Notes: generated by a model not told the origin, from the sequence alone. Positions 48,822-60,935 are shown, counted from the first letter of the stretch. The stretch: 64,000 bases of DNA from Pyronema omphalodes (GCA_024516155.1 JAJJXM010000038.1:186001-250000); one strand, 5' to 3'. Numbers and translations: made by a program.

Positions 48822-50273
48822 TCACTTGGAGTTTTCCAACCTCCGCGCATTTCCATCCTCCCAGTGATAGGTCTTGTTGTATAGAATACTCAGGTATCTG
48901 GTCTTCGATTTCAATCTGAGTTCTATAATCTCAGCAAGATTCATCTCCTTTATATTCTTATTCAATGCAGCGTCCTTGAAATAGCTATGCTTTCGGCACA
49001 TTTCCTCCATTTTCTTGAGGCTTTCGTATTCAGGATGATCCGGAAGTTGCGAGGTGTAGACGAATCGTGCAAAGAAGACAACGAGCATTTCCTGGGCCGC
49101 TGTTCTGCTCACACTGCCCTTTTTCGAGGAAGCTATTCTCTGTCAGCGCTTTGGATGTGTTATAAAGAAGTACGATAACTTACTATGCCATTTGAGAATA
49201 TCAATCAAGACATTTACGTCTCGTCGGATGGGATCGTCATGAATACTCTGGATAGCGTATAACAAAGCTTTTCCTAATGCTATCCAGGGATTGTGTCGCA
49301 TCATCGTAATACCCCAAGAATTAACAACTGAGATTGGTGCTATGAGATGGTCGACGATTGCCTTCCGTAGGTTCTTATCTACATGACTCCGTACTTCCCA
49401 GCTGGCCACTAGCCGTACCAGGTGCTTGGCTATTTTCAAATTTGGGGATTGGTTCCTGGAAAAGAACTTTATGATTTTTCGCGTCAATGTTGCCGATGAT
49501 TCCTCGCTGAGCCTGGATATGGGAATATGATTTGGATCTGGACAAGCGTATTTGCTGAGAAAGTAAAGAGCATCTTTGACATCTTCGTGTATTCCAGGAA
49601 TGTTCATTTGACAGAGAACCCTATTAATGTACCCGTATAGTGAGCTTTGGCTTCGGATCTGCCTGATCCATTGGTTCTCCATGGCGATTCGTTCTTCCAT
49701 GCTCCTTCCTATGATAATAAATGGTAGTAACCAAGGCCTTCCATTATCTGCATCACTTCCGGAATGATGGATAACATATGCGTCGAATTCGTCCCGGCTG
49801 GATAAAACCGCTCTAACACAAAGTTTAACACAGTCGATTTCGTGCGGTGTGATTCCGAGCATGTCAATCATGTTGACAATATAGGTTATTGCAGGTCTTC
49901 CAAGATCTCCGAGTTCCGGATCCCTTATGATTTTAATGTTCTGTGGTGTAAAAGGGAATGAACACAATGCCATTCTCAATCCATGTAGTGGGTCTCTCTG
50001 CGGTACGAGTTTCAATAATTGCAATATTTCTTCACCACGGTTTCGTTTGCGGGCGTTCTCCCGTAAAATAGTTAAAATTTGTCCAAAGCATTGCCGTGCT
50101 ATTTGTCTGATAAAATCGTGGGATTGCTCGACCTCTTGAGCTGTCATTGTAGGCCTCACAACCCACCAGTCAGTTGGAGAATCGTATCCGTGTAATGGGC
50201 TTCCTTCCTCCGCAGATCCAATTGGTGACTGGCCGTACCCCGAATCTGTATGCGTTGAGTTAATGATCGGCAT
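48822..50273 (-). CDS. Hypothetical protein, paralog-like pair member A
   Basis: Modelled as complement(48822..49132, 49184..50273), 466 aa. Donor GTAAGT, acceptor AATAG; the CAG just upstream breaks the frame. ATG at 50273. There is no known domain, signal peptide or membrane segment. The protein looks all-helical, perhaps repeat-like. Two segments resemble the neighbour at 51.8-52.6 kb. One is FDAYVIHHS...LLPFIIIGRSMEERIAM against FDAYLINAA...LLPYVLIERTEEDRRAM. The other is LGKALLYAI against FGEVLIYVI near the last intron. This suggests a diverged local duplication. Function unknown. An additional upstream exon is possible because an open frame in another phase precedes the ATG. Confidence 0.62.
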
Positions 50274-50819
50274 GATGTGGATACCTGATGACCGTTACGT
50301 TCTGTGTCGTTGGTGCTAACTTGAGATTTTGTTCAACTCGTTGGATTAAGTCTTTCCTAAAGACTATTCGTCGAGGCTTTCGTGTAGATAGATGTCTTGG
50401 TGCGGATTCTGGAAGAGTTGAAAAGTCATAGCGAGTATATTCTGGGGAGAGTAGAATTTGGGCTCTGAATTGAATTGTTAGTGAAATGATACTCAAAATG
50501 AATCCCCTTCTATGTGCTTTGTGGTCGTAATGCTCATCGTAAACAGTACCACAATAATACTTGCCTCAACCACTACGATTCAGCTCGGTAGACTTGTGTG
50601 GGCAACATTGGCTTGTTTTCGGGCAGAGAGAACGGGGCCGGAAGGGTAAAAATTACCATCCAAAATAAGAGGAGTCATCGCGTCGTTAGAGGCTATCGGT
50701 TGTCGAATATTCGTCACGTAAGAAACGTAATCAGTGTTGCGTAACGTATTGGAAGATATTTAATATGTGGAGCCACAGGAATGTATGGGAGAGGAAGATG
50801 GAACTTTCATCTTAGAGTT

Positions 50820-50926
50820 TCCTTCAATCTAGTAGCCTCGAAATGTAAATAGACTGTGGCATACGTTATAACCTTAAGGTTGGGAACGTTCAAGAAAATC
50901 AAATCAAATCAAATCCTTCAATCTAG
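50820..50926 (+). mobile_element. Short retro-inserted element with 13-bp TSD
   Basis: The 13-bp sequence tccttcaatctag occurs at 50820-50832 and 50914-50926. It flanks ~81 bp that end in (aaatc)n, the same tail as the LINE fragment at 30.8 kb. The part before the tail (ccttaaggttgggaacgttcaag) resembles that LINE's ccttaaaggccttgaacggtg. It is best explained as an extremely truncated LINE copy or a SINE using the LINE's tail. Confidence 0.78.
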
Positions 50927-51270
50927 CCAGCGCGACTTTTGATGGCGATGGAGGATATGCTGGACTACTGTGGAACGGCGGCGAATGTGGAAGTGCATAA
51001 GAAATGGTACATGATTTACAGTGGGATAGTTGAGTTGATTTACTATTACTCAAGATCCCGGGTTGACTGTAAAACCCCCCTCGTCCATGAGAACAGTAAA
51101 TTTTGGTATGCGAAATCTCAACCTGTGTGAATAAGGCGCCAGTCATGTTGCCAAGAGGGCAAGCGGAGGACATTTGGCCCGTAGATATAATATTAACAAG
51201 CTTAGTTAACCTCATTGTAGATTTTAGTTACAATTTAGTGTACAGTAAATAAAAATCTTTATCGTATAAT

Positions 51271-51342
51271 TCTCCGTGGCGTAATTGTCTAGCGCATCTC
51301 ACCATCAACCAGGAACCTTCTAGTTAAAGCCCACCTGGAGCA
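51271..51342 (+). ncRNA. Degenerate tRNA-like sequence
   Basis: 72 bp that read like a mutated tRNA. An acceptor-like start (tctccg) faces a tggagca end. The D-arm/A-box is tggcgtaattgtctagcgc, and a B-box-like ctagttaaagccc follows at the expected distance. The anticodon stem is poorly paired and the B-box lacks the invariant TTC, so it is probably a tRNA pseudogene or the head of a tRNA-derived SINE, not a working tRNA. Confidence 0.5.
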
Positions 51343-51569
51343 ACGTGTTTGGTCCACAGATCTAGAAAATGAACAAAGGGACATGTCAAGAGGGGAGAGC
51401 AAAAGTGAAAAAGAAAACAGCGAAATCAATGTTTTTAAATGTTTTTTTAATTTTTTTTTAATAATCTATTACAACACAAATCAACGATAACAATCAAAAT
51501 GAATCCCACAAACCATAGCACCACATGCAAGGAAACCATTTCAGGTATTACCTGGGCAACCTGCATAAT

Positions 51570-51629
51570 AAAGCCCATCATAAAGCCCATCATAAAGCCC
51601 ATCATAAAGCCCATCATAAAGCCCATCAT
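51570..51629. repeat. 12-bp tandem repeat (aaagcccatcat)x5
   Basis: Five perfect head-to-tail 12-bp units. They make artificial KAHH or MMGF peptide repeats in the two strands' frames. Confidence 0.93.
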
Positions 51630-51785
51630 AGGCTATCACCAACAATGAAGACCAATGGCGAACACCGTGCGGCCAATCACCTCTTCCATCTTGCCAAGAG
51701 AAACCCTGAGCGGCGTGCATAAAGTTACCGGTGTCTCTGTCGGTTATTACTTGGAATAAACAGAATGATCGACTTTGTCAACAGT

Positions 51786-52590
51786 TTACACTCTCGATAA
51801 ATTTATCATTCGGTGATCCAAGAGGGCAATAATAGCCTTGGTTTTCGCATTCTGGGGCTCTAATTGACAGTTAGAAGTATAAGAGGGTGCATGGGATGCA
51901 AGACTTACTTTTCTTCAACTGCATCAGGTACTTTCTATCAGCATCGACATCACCTTCGTGTTTGTTTATAACATAGATTAGCACTTCTCCGAAAGGCGTC
52001 AGGTCGTCTGGTCCGCCATTTTCGTCGATTACAAAGATTTTGATAACTGCTCTCATCTTATCGCAAGTATATGCCGTAGGAAAGTTTTTTGCTACAACGA
52101 GAGACCCTACGTCCAGTACCTTAAAGATATCTACACCTGTAGGTAAATCACTGGAACGGGTTTCTACGACATAATTGCGACCAATCATCGTGCATCGATA
52201 CGCCATCCAAAACAGATCCGCCACTTCATTTGTATAATATCCCGAATATAGCGCTTTTCCAATCTTCATGGCAAACTCGCTGGACTTCTCCGGCTTGTTT
52301 TGGTCGTAAATCAAGGGCCAGGATTTCTCAATTTCGTTCTCTGTGCCCGCTGGTCCGTCCATCGTACCGGTATTAACAAACTGGACCATTGCTCTTCGAT
52401 CCTCCTCAGTCCGCTCAATTAGCACATATGGAAGTAGATCTGGCATATTGTATTGTGCTGCTGCGTTTATAAGATAGGCATCGAACTCTGCGGTACTCAT
52501 ATTCCTTGTTGCATTGATTCGGTCTTCGAGCGTTTCTCCCTCAACAAGCGGTTGTCTGCCATCTCTCACTGCCGATGCGACGTTTCCCAT
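51786..52590 (-). CDS. Hypothetical protein, paralog-like pair member B, possible N-myristoylation
   Basis: Modelled as complement(51786..51859, 51909..52590), 251 aa. Donor GTAAGT, branch point TTCTAAC, acceptor ATTAG. The first ATG (52590) gives MGNVAS, which fits the MGxxxS rule for N-myristoyltransferase, so membrane tethering is possible. No known domain. It shares FDAY[LV]I, LLP[YF], E[ED]R.AM and the G..L.Y.I stretch with the 466-aa gene downstream on the same strand, but is about half as long. Function unknown. It may be a lineage-specific family that expands by tandem duplication. Confidence 0.6.
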
Positions 52591-53780
52591 TATTATCAAA
52601 TGCTAGTCGTAATAATGTAGGAAGGGTTTGTGGAGATATTTGTCAGAGTTTTTGGTTTAACGGATCAGTAAGGGAGGTAGGTGTTGGTTCAGTAGGTAAT
52701 TATTGCTCTGCCGAGAAATAGCTTTCGAAAGAAAAGGTGTGTGAATCTGGAGATGGTATGTTGTGAAAGAGAAGGAGATGAGTCAGACAATACCCGAATA
52801 GATAAAGGTAGTAGTGGTGTCTAGCAAGGTCTCAGTAGATGAAGCAAGGGGCGAAGTAAATTGTATAACTAGCCCAGGTGAATAGAAGGTATCCATACAA
52901 TCTTAAAAGCAATACAAGATGATTAATCTCGGGTAACAGGAAGTCACAATCTCAGAAGGGGAGGGAAAAGGGAAACCCAATCAAAGTGCAGCTGATTCCA
53001 ACGAGTTACAAGTTATAACGAAAGAGGAAGTAGAAAAGAGAAAAAAAAATGTATTACAGCTATGGTATAATATGTATATCTCGCAAGATGATCACTTGAA
53101 CTTTATCATTCTAACTCATTCTATTTGTCAAGATATTGCTGCTTTTTTTTTTCTCTTCTTACCTCCTTATTGTGTTTAAATATATATTTGGTCATTTCCC
53201 CCAGAATATCTTAGAATTCATAGGTTCTAAATCCTATCACCGAGAGCTGTATTATCCGTCGTGACTCGTAATTCTTTTCTCCAAAGGCGTTCGAAAAGAG
53301 AGTTCACAGAGGAGATCTCACAGAAAGAAAGAGGAGGAAGATGGAGAAATGCGAGCAAGTGTAACGTATTCAAGAACAGGCGAGTATCCATCGCTACAAA
53401 TACCCGAGGGGCGCGCTAGTGGCGGCCACCATCGGTTCGGCTAAAGCAACACACGCCGCGAACTAAAGGTTCGGCTAAAACGTCCTTACATAGCACACGC
53501 CACCACGCGGTCTACAGGCAAACTTCAACATTTGTCGCTTGCAATTTGCCACAGCATGAATAATAAAAACTGCCTAGGCCTAGCCAAAGTCAAACCATGG
53601 GTTCTAGCTAGAGTCCGCAGCACTTGACTGATGTAAATTTATATTTCAACCTATATAATCCGGGGCAATGATAAATCAAATATTCATAATATATTTGTTC
53701 TATTTGAAGTTGCAAAAAAAAAACAGATTCTTTCATATTCTGGCCAATCCTGTGGTGCAAGGCTCGTTGAAATCCCTCCA
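52591..53780. other. Intergenic
   Basis: Promoter side of paralog B and 3' side of the tail-anchored protein gene. Mildly AT-rich. No feature that I can support. Confidence 0.5.
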
Positions 53781-55431
53781 TTATACTTCATCCTCTAGGA
53801 GCAGTTTTACTCCAACCAAAACAGCCGCACTTACTACGCCAGTAACCAATGCCTTGGTCAATGCACCGCATGGTCCCTGGGATGAATTTTCAGCATCCTG
53901 AATCTTCCCTGGTTGGATTTCCAGAGAAGGAGGATTCTTAGACATGCGGATCTTCTCATATTCCTCCCTAAGTTTCTCGATGTAAGCATCGACAATCTTA
54001 GGGTCATTCATTGTCCGACATTCCCTTAGGGCCAAGATTTTCAGAGTTTCTAGTTGCGGCAAAGCCCTAGTCTTTCCTCTGCTTCTCTCTATATCCGTCA
54101 GGTCCTGGTACTCGGAATCTAGATCTTCGACGGAGCGTTTCATCAGATGAGTAGGACGGTAAACCGTAGGTGGCCCATTATCCGGAAGTTTCTTATATTC
54201 GAAGGATATTGGTCGTCGCGCCGGTTTTGCAACGATCTCAGCCTTCTTCGCTTCCTCGGCCTTCCTCACCTCCTCAGCCCTCTTCGCTTCCTCGGCCCTC
54301 TTCTGTTCCTCGATCTTAGCCTTTTCGGCCGCTTCTTCTGCCCAGACATCTTCAAAGTCTTCATACAAAAGAGGCCCTCCCCTGAGACCATAGTCCCGTG
54401 CCGGCGGCCTCGATGACATTGGAGGAGAGCTAGGTTCCTGGGGCACTGTCTTTTCACCGAACATCCAATCGTCAGGTCCCGTTGGAATTATCATTCCAGC
54501 ATTTATCCACGCTTCACACGCCTCTACAGAAGGAATATCCCAATCTTTTGGACCTTTCCTGGCATAGTCAATAGCACGATTAATCGCTTCAAAACTGTAG
54601 CCTTTGTCACGGAGAACGTCATATATGATGGTGATTGATTCTGTGACCACTATTGCTGGTTGATTCTGAGTCTCTTCGGGTACTTCTGGGATTGGAACCT
54701 CTGGGACGCTCTGTTCTTTTGTGTTTTGTTCCCATGACGGCTCGCTCGGTGAAGAAATGCTTGCAGGTGGCGAAGATTCCGGTGAAGAAGAATCGCTTTT
54801 ATGCTTTGATTCGTTGCTTGAGTCTCCCTGTGCATTTTGCTCAGGAGCTTGAAGAAGCTATTTAAAACCTTAGAAATCAATAGGTCCATATAATATCCGG
54901 AGACGAAATCCTTACCTCCGAACCCTGTTCGATCATCTGACTCTTTTTCCATTGCTCGTATTCAAAGCTATGGATAGCCACGAAATTCTCATAAACAAGC
55001 TTCTTTCGATTTCTCAACCATACCGTATCATCCTTGGCGGCGTTATTCCCATAACTAGCGTTACCCTGCTGATATTCCCGAAGCTCGATTTCCCGGGCAG
55101 TCAGCGGTCTTGTTCTTGCATGGTCCTGGAGTTTATTGTGATACTCCCATCCATCAAACCAGCTATCTCCTCGCGATATATTATCAATGAGATCCTTCGA
55201 GATAAGTCCATCCTCAACTAAACCCTCCAGCTCAGACTCCCAAGCTTCGTGGATGGTGGACTTGAAACCTCCGGGTGGTACCTGACCTCCGTCAAAGGTT
55301 AGTGCAGCAACATTAGAACTTGCAGAGGGGATTTGAGCTGCGTTATTTCCGCCGTCGCTGCCAATAGGACTCGGAGGAGAGTCGTCGGAATCTGACGAGG
55401 ATTCGTACAAGAAATTGCACGAATAGGACAT
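53781..55431 (-). CDS. Tail-anchored coiled-coil protein of unknown function
   Basis: Modelled as complement(53781..54857, 54916..55431), 530 aa. Donor GTAAGG, acceptor AATAG, phase 0. ATG at 55431. The N-terminus is acidic/Ser-rich (SSSDSDDSPPSP), followed by a helical region with EYQQGN and YENFVAIHSFEYEQW. A Ser/Pro/Glu linker follows. Next is a segment LRDKGYSFEAINRAIDYA...PSVEACEAWI that looks UBA-like (three short helices), then a highly charged Glu/Lys/Ala coiled coil (EEQKRAEEAKRAEEVRKAEE). The protein ends with a single hydrophobic helix (ALVTGVVSAAVLVGVKLLL) and five polar residues, the layout of a tail-anchored membrane protein. The family is not recognised; the UBA call is tentative. 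Confidence 0.65.
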
Positions 55432-56332
55432 AGTTGGATATGTTTCTGAGAAGGGCGTGTATTTTTGTAGTAGGGATTCTAGGTGTATAATGTATTGTTG
55501 GAAAAGGCGTTTGTATTGTTTCTGGTAGGTTTCTTGTGTGGAAAAGTGGTTTAGGATGATAATAGGGAGTAGGAGAAGGGACTTTATAGAGTGAATTTTT
55601 GAACATGATTCGTAATTCGGTTACTCTTCTTGAAGACCGATTATTTGAAACTCGAATACACGCAGTTGATCTGTGGTGGTAATTAAATGATGGAATCCGA
55701 TGCTGGTTGCTGCTGAGGAAGAAGATGTCTACAGCTTGAAGAATATTCTTGAAACACTGGACGCTTGGACGCCGTAAACTTGAATGACATCTACCACTCT
55801 GATCAAGAGGGCCGAGGAGTTTTGGTAGGCGATCATGAGGGGAAAAAAAGTTAGGGTCGGACTGCCTAGGATGTTTTCTTCCGGACGAGATATCAGTGTC
55901 GAACCACCATGTTAGTATTCATTCTTCCTAATACATTAACAGCACTTGTCCAAACGATCAGCAACAGAAGTAGTCTTCATACTGCTACTAATACGGTCTC
56001 CGACACAATGGTGATGGTAAAAGATAGATATAGCTAGGACATCTGAATCAGTAGTTACTTGATCACAGCATGCTAAAAAGAAGCAGCCGAGAGAGATAGT
56101 GTTATTACTCTGTTTACCTTGATTACTTTCAACAAAACTAGTATTATCGTAATAAATATAGATATCAGTTAGTATTTGCATTGACTGATACGGTAAATGG
56201 CGTCTTGAAGAGCTAAGTACAGCACTACGGCACTAGAGCCAGACAAGCGTAGCGCAAGTGTAGCGCAAGTGTGATTTTTACAATCACCATCGATCACTCC
56301 TCACATACAATCAAGAATCAACAACCAAATTT

Positions 56333-56423
56333 TCGCAATCTATCCTATCAATTAGCATAGGCCTTAAAGACCTCGAACGGTGTAGGATTAAAATCAAAAA
56401 GAAAAAGAATCGCAATATACCCT
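56333..56423 (+). mobile_element. Ultra-short LINE tail copy
   Basis: The block at 56358-56397 (cataggccttaaagacctcg...) matches the 3' end of the LINE fragment (cataggccttaaaggccttg...) at 37 of 40 positions and ends in an A-rich tail. Possible target duplications tcgcaatctatcct (56333-56346) and tcgcaatataccct (56410-56423) differ at two positions. Homology is clear; the duplication is probable. Confidence 0.75.
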
Positions 56424-57126
56424 TGACCTCATTCAGGAATATTACTCTAGTCTATATCGGTTGTCGGATTTGGGCCTTGAACTTCGAGTTGCGGGTATAT
56501 ATCTGCGCAGGCCACTCTGGTTCTCTGGATTTCTGGATTATGGTGGACTGTAGTCATATCAATCACATCAATTATACGAATCATATCATGTCATATTGTG
56601 TTAAAGTTCGCCCAAGGCCTTAGCGCCCAGGTGGAGGTGGATGGTAGTCCTGTATCTATGTCTCGCTAGATTCGCACTATGTTTGCTTCTTTACGCTCAC
56701 CAATATACAGTACATCCACCTCCACCTTCTCATTTCTCTCGATCTTTTCTCGTGACCTTCGACATATTGATATCATTGATATCACCATACTAACCATACT
56801 CACCATCACCATACTCACCATCACAATACACACCCGCATTCCAATCAAGGCAAGCTGCATCAATCAGGCATCTGTATCTGCATACCCCTCATATATCATA
56901 GACAGAATTCAGTGCTGTGACCTGTCGTTAATGACAGTTATCAATCAAAACGTTTTCAGTATATTTACTATTAAGAACTTGGTAAGAAGGAGGGGGGGGG
57001 GGGGGGTAATAGGTTGGTGTGATGGATCCAGATGATAGGTTATGAGTTATCAGTTATCAGTTTGTAAATTGTTGTAATATGTGATTATTGATAGTTTATG
57101 TAGTTTGTGGGGAAAGAAAATATAGG

Positions 57127-57518
57127 ATGAGAGAATGAGAGAATGAGAGAATGAGAGAATGAGAGAATGAGAGAATGAGAGAATGAGAGAATGAGAGAAT
57201 GAGAGAATGAGAGAATGAGAGAATGAGAGAATGAGAGAATGAGAGAATGAGAGAATGAGAGAATGAGAGAATGAGGAGAATGAGAGAATGAGAGAATGAG
57301 AGAATGAGAGAATGAGAGAATGAGAGAATGAGAGAATGAGAGAATGAGAGAATGAGAGAATGAGAGAATGAGAGAATGAGGAGAATGAGAGAATGAGAGA
57401 ATGAGAGAATGAGAGAATGAGAGAATGAGAGAATGAGAGAATGAGGAGAATGAGAGAATGAGAGAATGAGAGAATGAGAGAATGAGAGAATGAGAGAATG
57501 AGAGAATGAGAGAATGAG
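57127..57518. repeat. Octanucleotide satellite (gagaatga)n, ~48 copies
   Basis: Nearly perfect head-to-tail 8-bp units for about 390 bp, interrupted three times by a gaggagaatga variant (near 57274, 57379 and 57444). The stop-free minus-strand frame (ILSFSHSL repeats) arises from the repeat and is not a gene. Confidence 0.96.
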
Positions 57519-58394
57519 AGACTAGAGGGTGGAGGGGTGGAAGGGGGGTTAAGAATAGACAATAGATAACACGATCACAGATGATTAATTGACCATCCCT
57601 AAGCCCCTACCAAATTCCCTCCCTCCTATTTCACTATATGTTTTTTTGATGTCGGTATAAGCATACACGATAGTCATATTATATCAACCCCAAGGAATCT
57701 AATCCCGAAAAAAAATATATATATATAAGAAATAAAAAAATAAAAAAACGCCAGTAACGAAATATAGGGGTATTTATTTATTTATTTTTTTTATTTTTTT
57801 ATCGCAGTTGCAGTTGCAGTCGCAGTCGCAGTCGCAGTCCCATTTTCATTTTTTCTCATTTTTTTGTCATCCAACACTAATCAAATCAAATCAGGGCCGT
57901 CGATATTACATCACCGCCCCCTGATCCCCTGATCCCCTGGTCCCCTGGTTCACGCCGCCGCACCGTCGGCTGTCAATAATTTATGTATGCATATCTGTAT
58001 AAGCCAGGGTAGCCAGGGTAGCCGCTCCCGCAAGCACGCAAACAGGTCGTAAGGTTCCACTGCCACAGCGCCATGATGTGGAGTATACACCTCGCTGGAG
58101 ACTAGAGTTGCTATGTATGTAGGCTATGAACCACAGTCTGTACATAGATGATATGTAGCACTATTCATAAACTATTATACATACAAAAAAACCAATGTTA
58201 TACGCTTGTCTCTACTATGTATATATTCTTCGGTAAACATATTAATTCTACAAAACGTATATCTATCACCCAACTTTATAAAGCCTCGCCTATGGTGAAT
58301 CTTGTGAATCTTGTGAATTTAGTAAATTTAGTGAATTTAGTGAATCTACATATATGTATATAAAATTCGAAATTGAAATCTGAATAAATTCGCA

Positions 58395-58504
58395 GTCTAC
58401 TTACTTGCTTGCTTGCTTGCTTGCTTGCTTGCTATATGGTAAATACAGCCCCCCCCCCCCCCCCCCCACCCTAACTATCGCAAAAAAAAAAAAAAAAAAA
58501 AAAA
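58395..58504. repeat. Cluster of simple repeats: (ttgc)n, poly-C, poly-A
   Basis: Tetranucleotide ttgc repeats, then 19 C, then 23 A within 110 bp. Confidence 0.95.
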
Positions 58505-60911
58505 GAAGAAGCAGAGTACCGTGCTCGGATTCTGGATCTACTTAGGGCCTTACATTGTAGTTACAATTGATCTTGTGCTGCTATGCTCCTATGCTCCTAT
58601 GCTCTTATTTTCTGGTGCACCTATGCGCCTATGCTCTCGTGCTCTCGTGCACACACAGTGACCTACAACGTCTGACCGCTGACGGTGACGGTGACGGTGA
58701 CGGTGACATAGGTGACATAGGTGACATAGGTGATATAGCTTGAGCCTTGAAGTTTTTTTAGCTTAGCTTAGCTTAGCTTAGCTTGGTAGTCTAGGTAGTC
58801 TAGCGAGAAGTTTTGGACCTTCGGCGACTGGTCATGGGAAGGGTAAAATTAAATTTTATGTCATGGACTTTTGGTCTGCGCGGCACGGAATCATATATAT
58901 AGACCGGGTTGTGGTTGGTTTGGTAAGAAATAATTTTTTTTATACTGGAGTTTTTTTTTAATGGGAATGGGAAATCATGATGTGCAGTTTATGGTGGGTT
59001 TGGTGGGTATTGTGGATAAAGTGGAGTCGCTTGGTTGATTGGTTGGTTGCTTGGTTGATTGCTTGGTGCGTTGATTGCTTCTTTTAGGATTCTTCTTTGA
59101 ATTCTTCTTCTGTTGCTGCTTCTTCTCCGCTGCTTCTTCTGCTTTTTTTTCCGTCTTCTTCTTCTCCGCTTCTTCTTCCGCCTTCGTCTCCGCCTTTCTT
59201 GGTCCAAATCACAATCCGGCCGTTGAAGATGTATAGCTGTATGCATAGCAGCTGTATGTAAGAAGCCTTAAAGCCTTAAAGCCTTGTCATGTCATGTCGG
59301 TTGGGTTCATTAAACCCGCCCGCCCGTTTGAATAAAGAAAGGAGCACCGAAGCCCTGAAGCACTATAGCTTTGGAGCAGCAGAGCAGCCTTATCGGTTCT
59401 TATTTTAAAAAACATTCTTGGCGGTTCTTCCATACATATTACCGTCCGTTAGAATAAAGTGAAATAAAACCCCGTTCATCAACATAACATATAAGGCCCA
59501 TCTGAAATTTCTGAAATTTACACAGCGATAGAAACACAGAGCATAGGGTATACAGGGTATGGTGTTATAAATCTTTAGTACAGTTGTAACTTGTAACGGT
59601 CATACATAACGCTCATGATACATCACGAGATGTGGGCAGCTGCTGGGAACAAAATGCACATCTGCATCATCGTTCGTACGGCGTACATAGCTTCATGTTG
59701 TTTCCCCCCACCGCGTCCGCATGAACAATAACTGTCGAATGCCGGCTTGCGAGATGGGATGAGCTCTCCTTGCTCCAAGCTCCCTAGATCCCTAGATCCC
59801 TAGGCTTATTTATCGTACTGAAGCTAGTAACCTAGGTTTAAGGAAGGTATATATGAACGATAGGTAAAAGTTCGATATTGTTGTGCGGAGAACAAGTAGC
59901 ATCCATCTGAGGGTAAGAAATATCTTGGGGATCCATTTGATACGATGAGCAGCAGCAGCAGTATGATAATTTGATTAAGAGGGGCATGCAATATATATAA
60001 CGTGTGTGTATATATATATCCGTAAAGTTTCCGTAAAGCTGGGACCCTCTGCACAGGAAATTCTTGTAATTACGTAGAGGTTTAAGCTGGACAAGTTTTA
60101 TGGACTTTTGTTTGACTTGTCAACTTGTATCTTAGACTTGCCAAACTTGTCGAGAACTTACCACTTACCACTATCACACACACCCACCCACCCCCCCCCC
60201 CCCCAAATCCCTCTTCTTCCGGAAACACAAGAAACATCAGCGGGGACAGAACAGGAACTTGCGCTACGCCAGACAAGAAAGTCCGACAGATTCGCTACCC
60301 GACTCCCTGCATAGAAGGCCAGCAGCAGACCACACCAGCAGCAGCACCAGCAGCAACCAGCACCAGCACCAGCAACCAGCAACCAGCCCCAAGCAGCAAC
60401 ACCAGACCAGCACCAGTACACACCACAGCAGCCAGCCAGCCAGCAGCAGCAGCAGCAGCAACGAGCCAGCAGGTGGACGAGCGAGTGGTAGGGTAGTGAA
60501 CGACACTTTGCGATCCAGCAGAAGAAATAGACGGGGAATAGACGGGGAATATAGAGGAAATAGTAAGGATAGAAGGAATAGAGGGAATCGACAAACAATA
60601 GAGGCAATCAGCGAAGAGAAATCCACGGCAAACAAGACAGGAAGGTTCGATTGTAATCTGCTGCAAATTCACAGAACAAACCAGCGACAGAATCGAAAAT
60701 CCGACAACTTCCAGCCAACGCCCTATCTCTGCCCTTAACAACCCAACCACAAAGCGGAATCATCTGCGCCCCGACCCGACCAACGACACGACAATCTGCG
60801 ACCCAGACAGTTTCCTTTCCTACATTCTCCTCCTCCTCCTCCACTTCCTCCACCCCTCCCCTCCCCCCCAGTCCACCACCACCATCACCCGTCCACCCGC
60901 GTCTCCCACCA

Positions 60912-60935
60912 CCCCCCCCCCCCCCCCCCCCCCCC
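60912..60935. repeat. 24-bp poly-C tract
   Basis: Uninterrupted run of 24 C on the plus strand in the leader of nudE, followed by tcccccc. It is the longest of several such tracts in the window. Confidence 0.95.

Larger units (their letters stand above)
50274..51785. other. Intergenic with SINE/LINE-tail and tRNA-like relic
   Basis: Promoter side of paralog A and 3' side of paralog B. It carries an ~81-bp retro-insertion with target-site duplication (50820-50926), a tRNA-like sequence (51271-51342) and a 12-bp tandem repeat (51570-51629), each listed separately. Confidence 0.6.

Noticed and set aside
51447..51722. MMGF and KAHH repeat peptides
   Set aside because: By-product of the 12-bp tandem repeat in both strands.
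57050..57562. 170-aa minus-strand open frame of repeated ILSFSHSL
   Set aside because: It is created by the 8-bp satellite, which has no stop codon in that frame.
60108..60750. Overlapping frames on both strands rich in Gln/Ser/Thr/Ala or Cys/Trp/Leu
   Set aside because: Produced by cagcag/accagc repeats in the nudE upstream region. No domain, and all phases are open.
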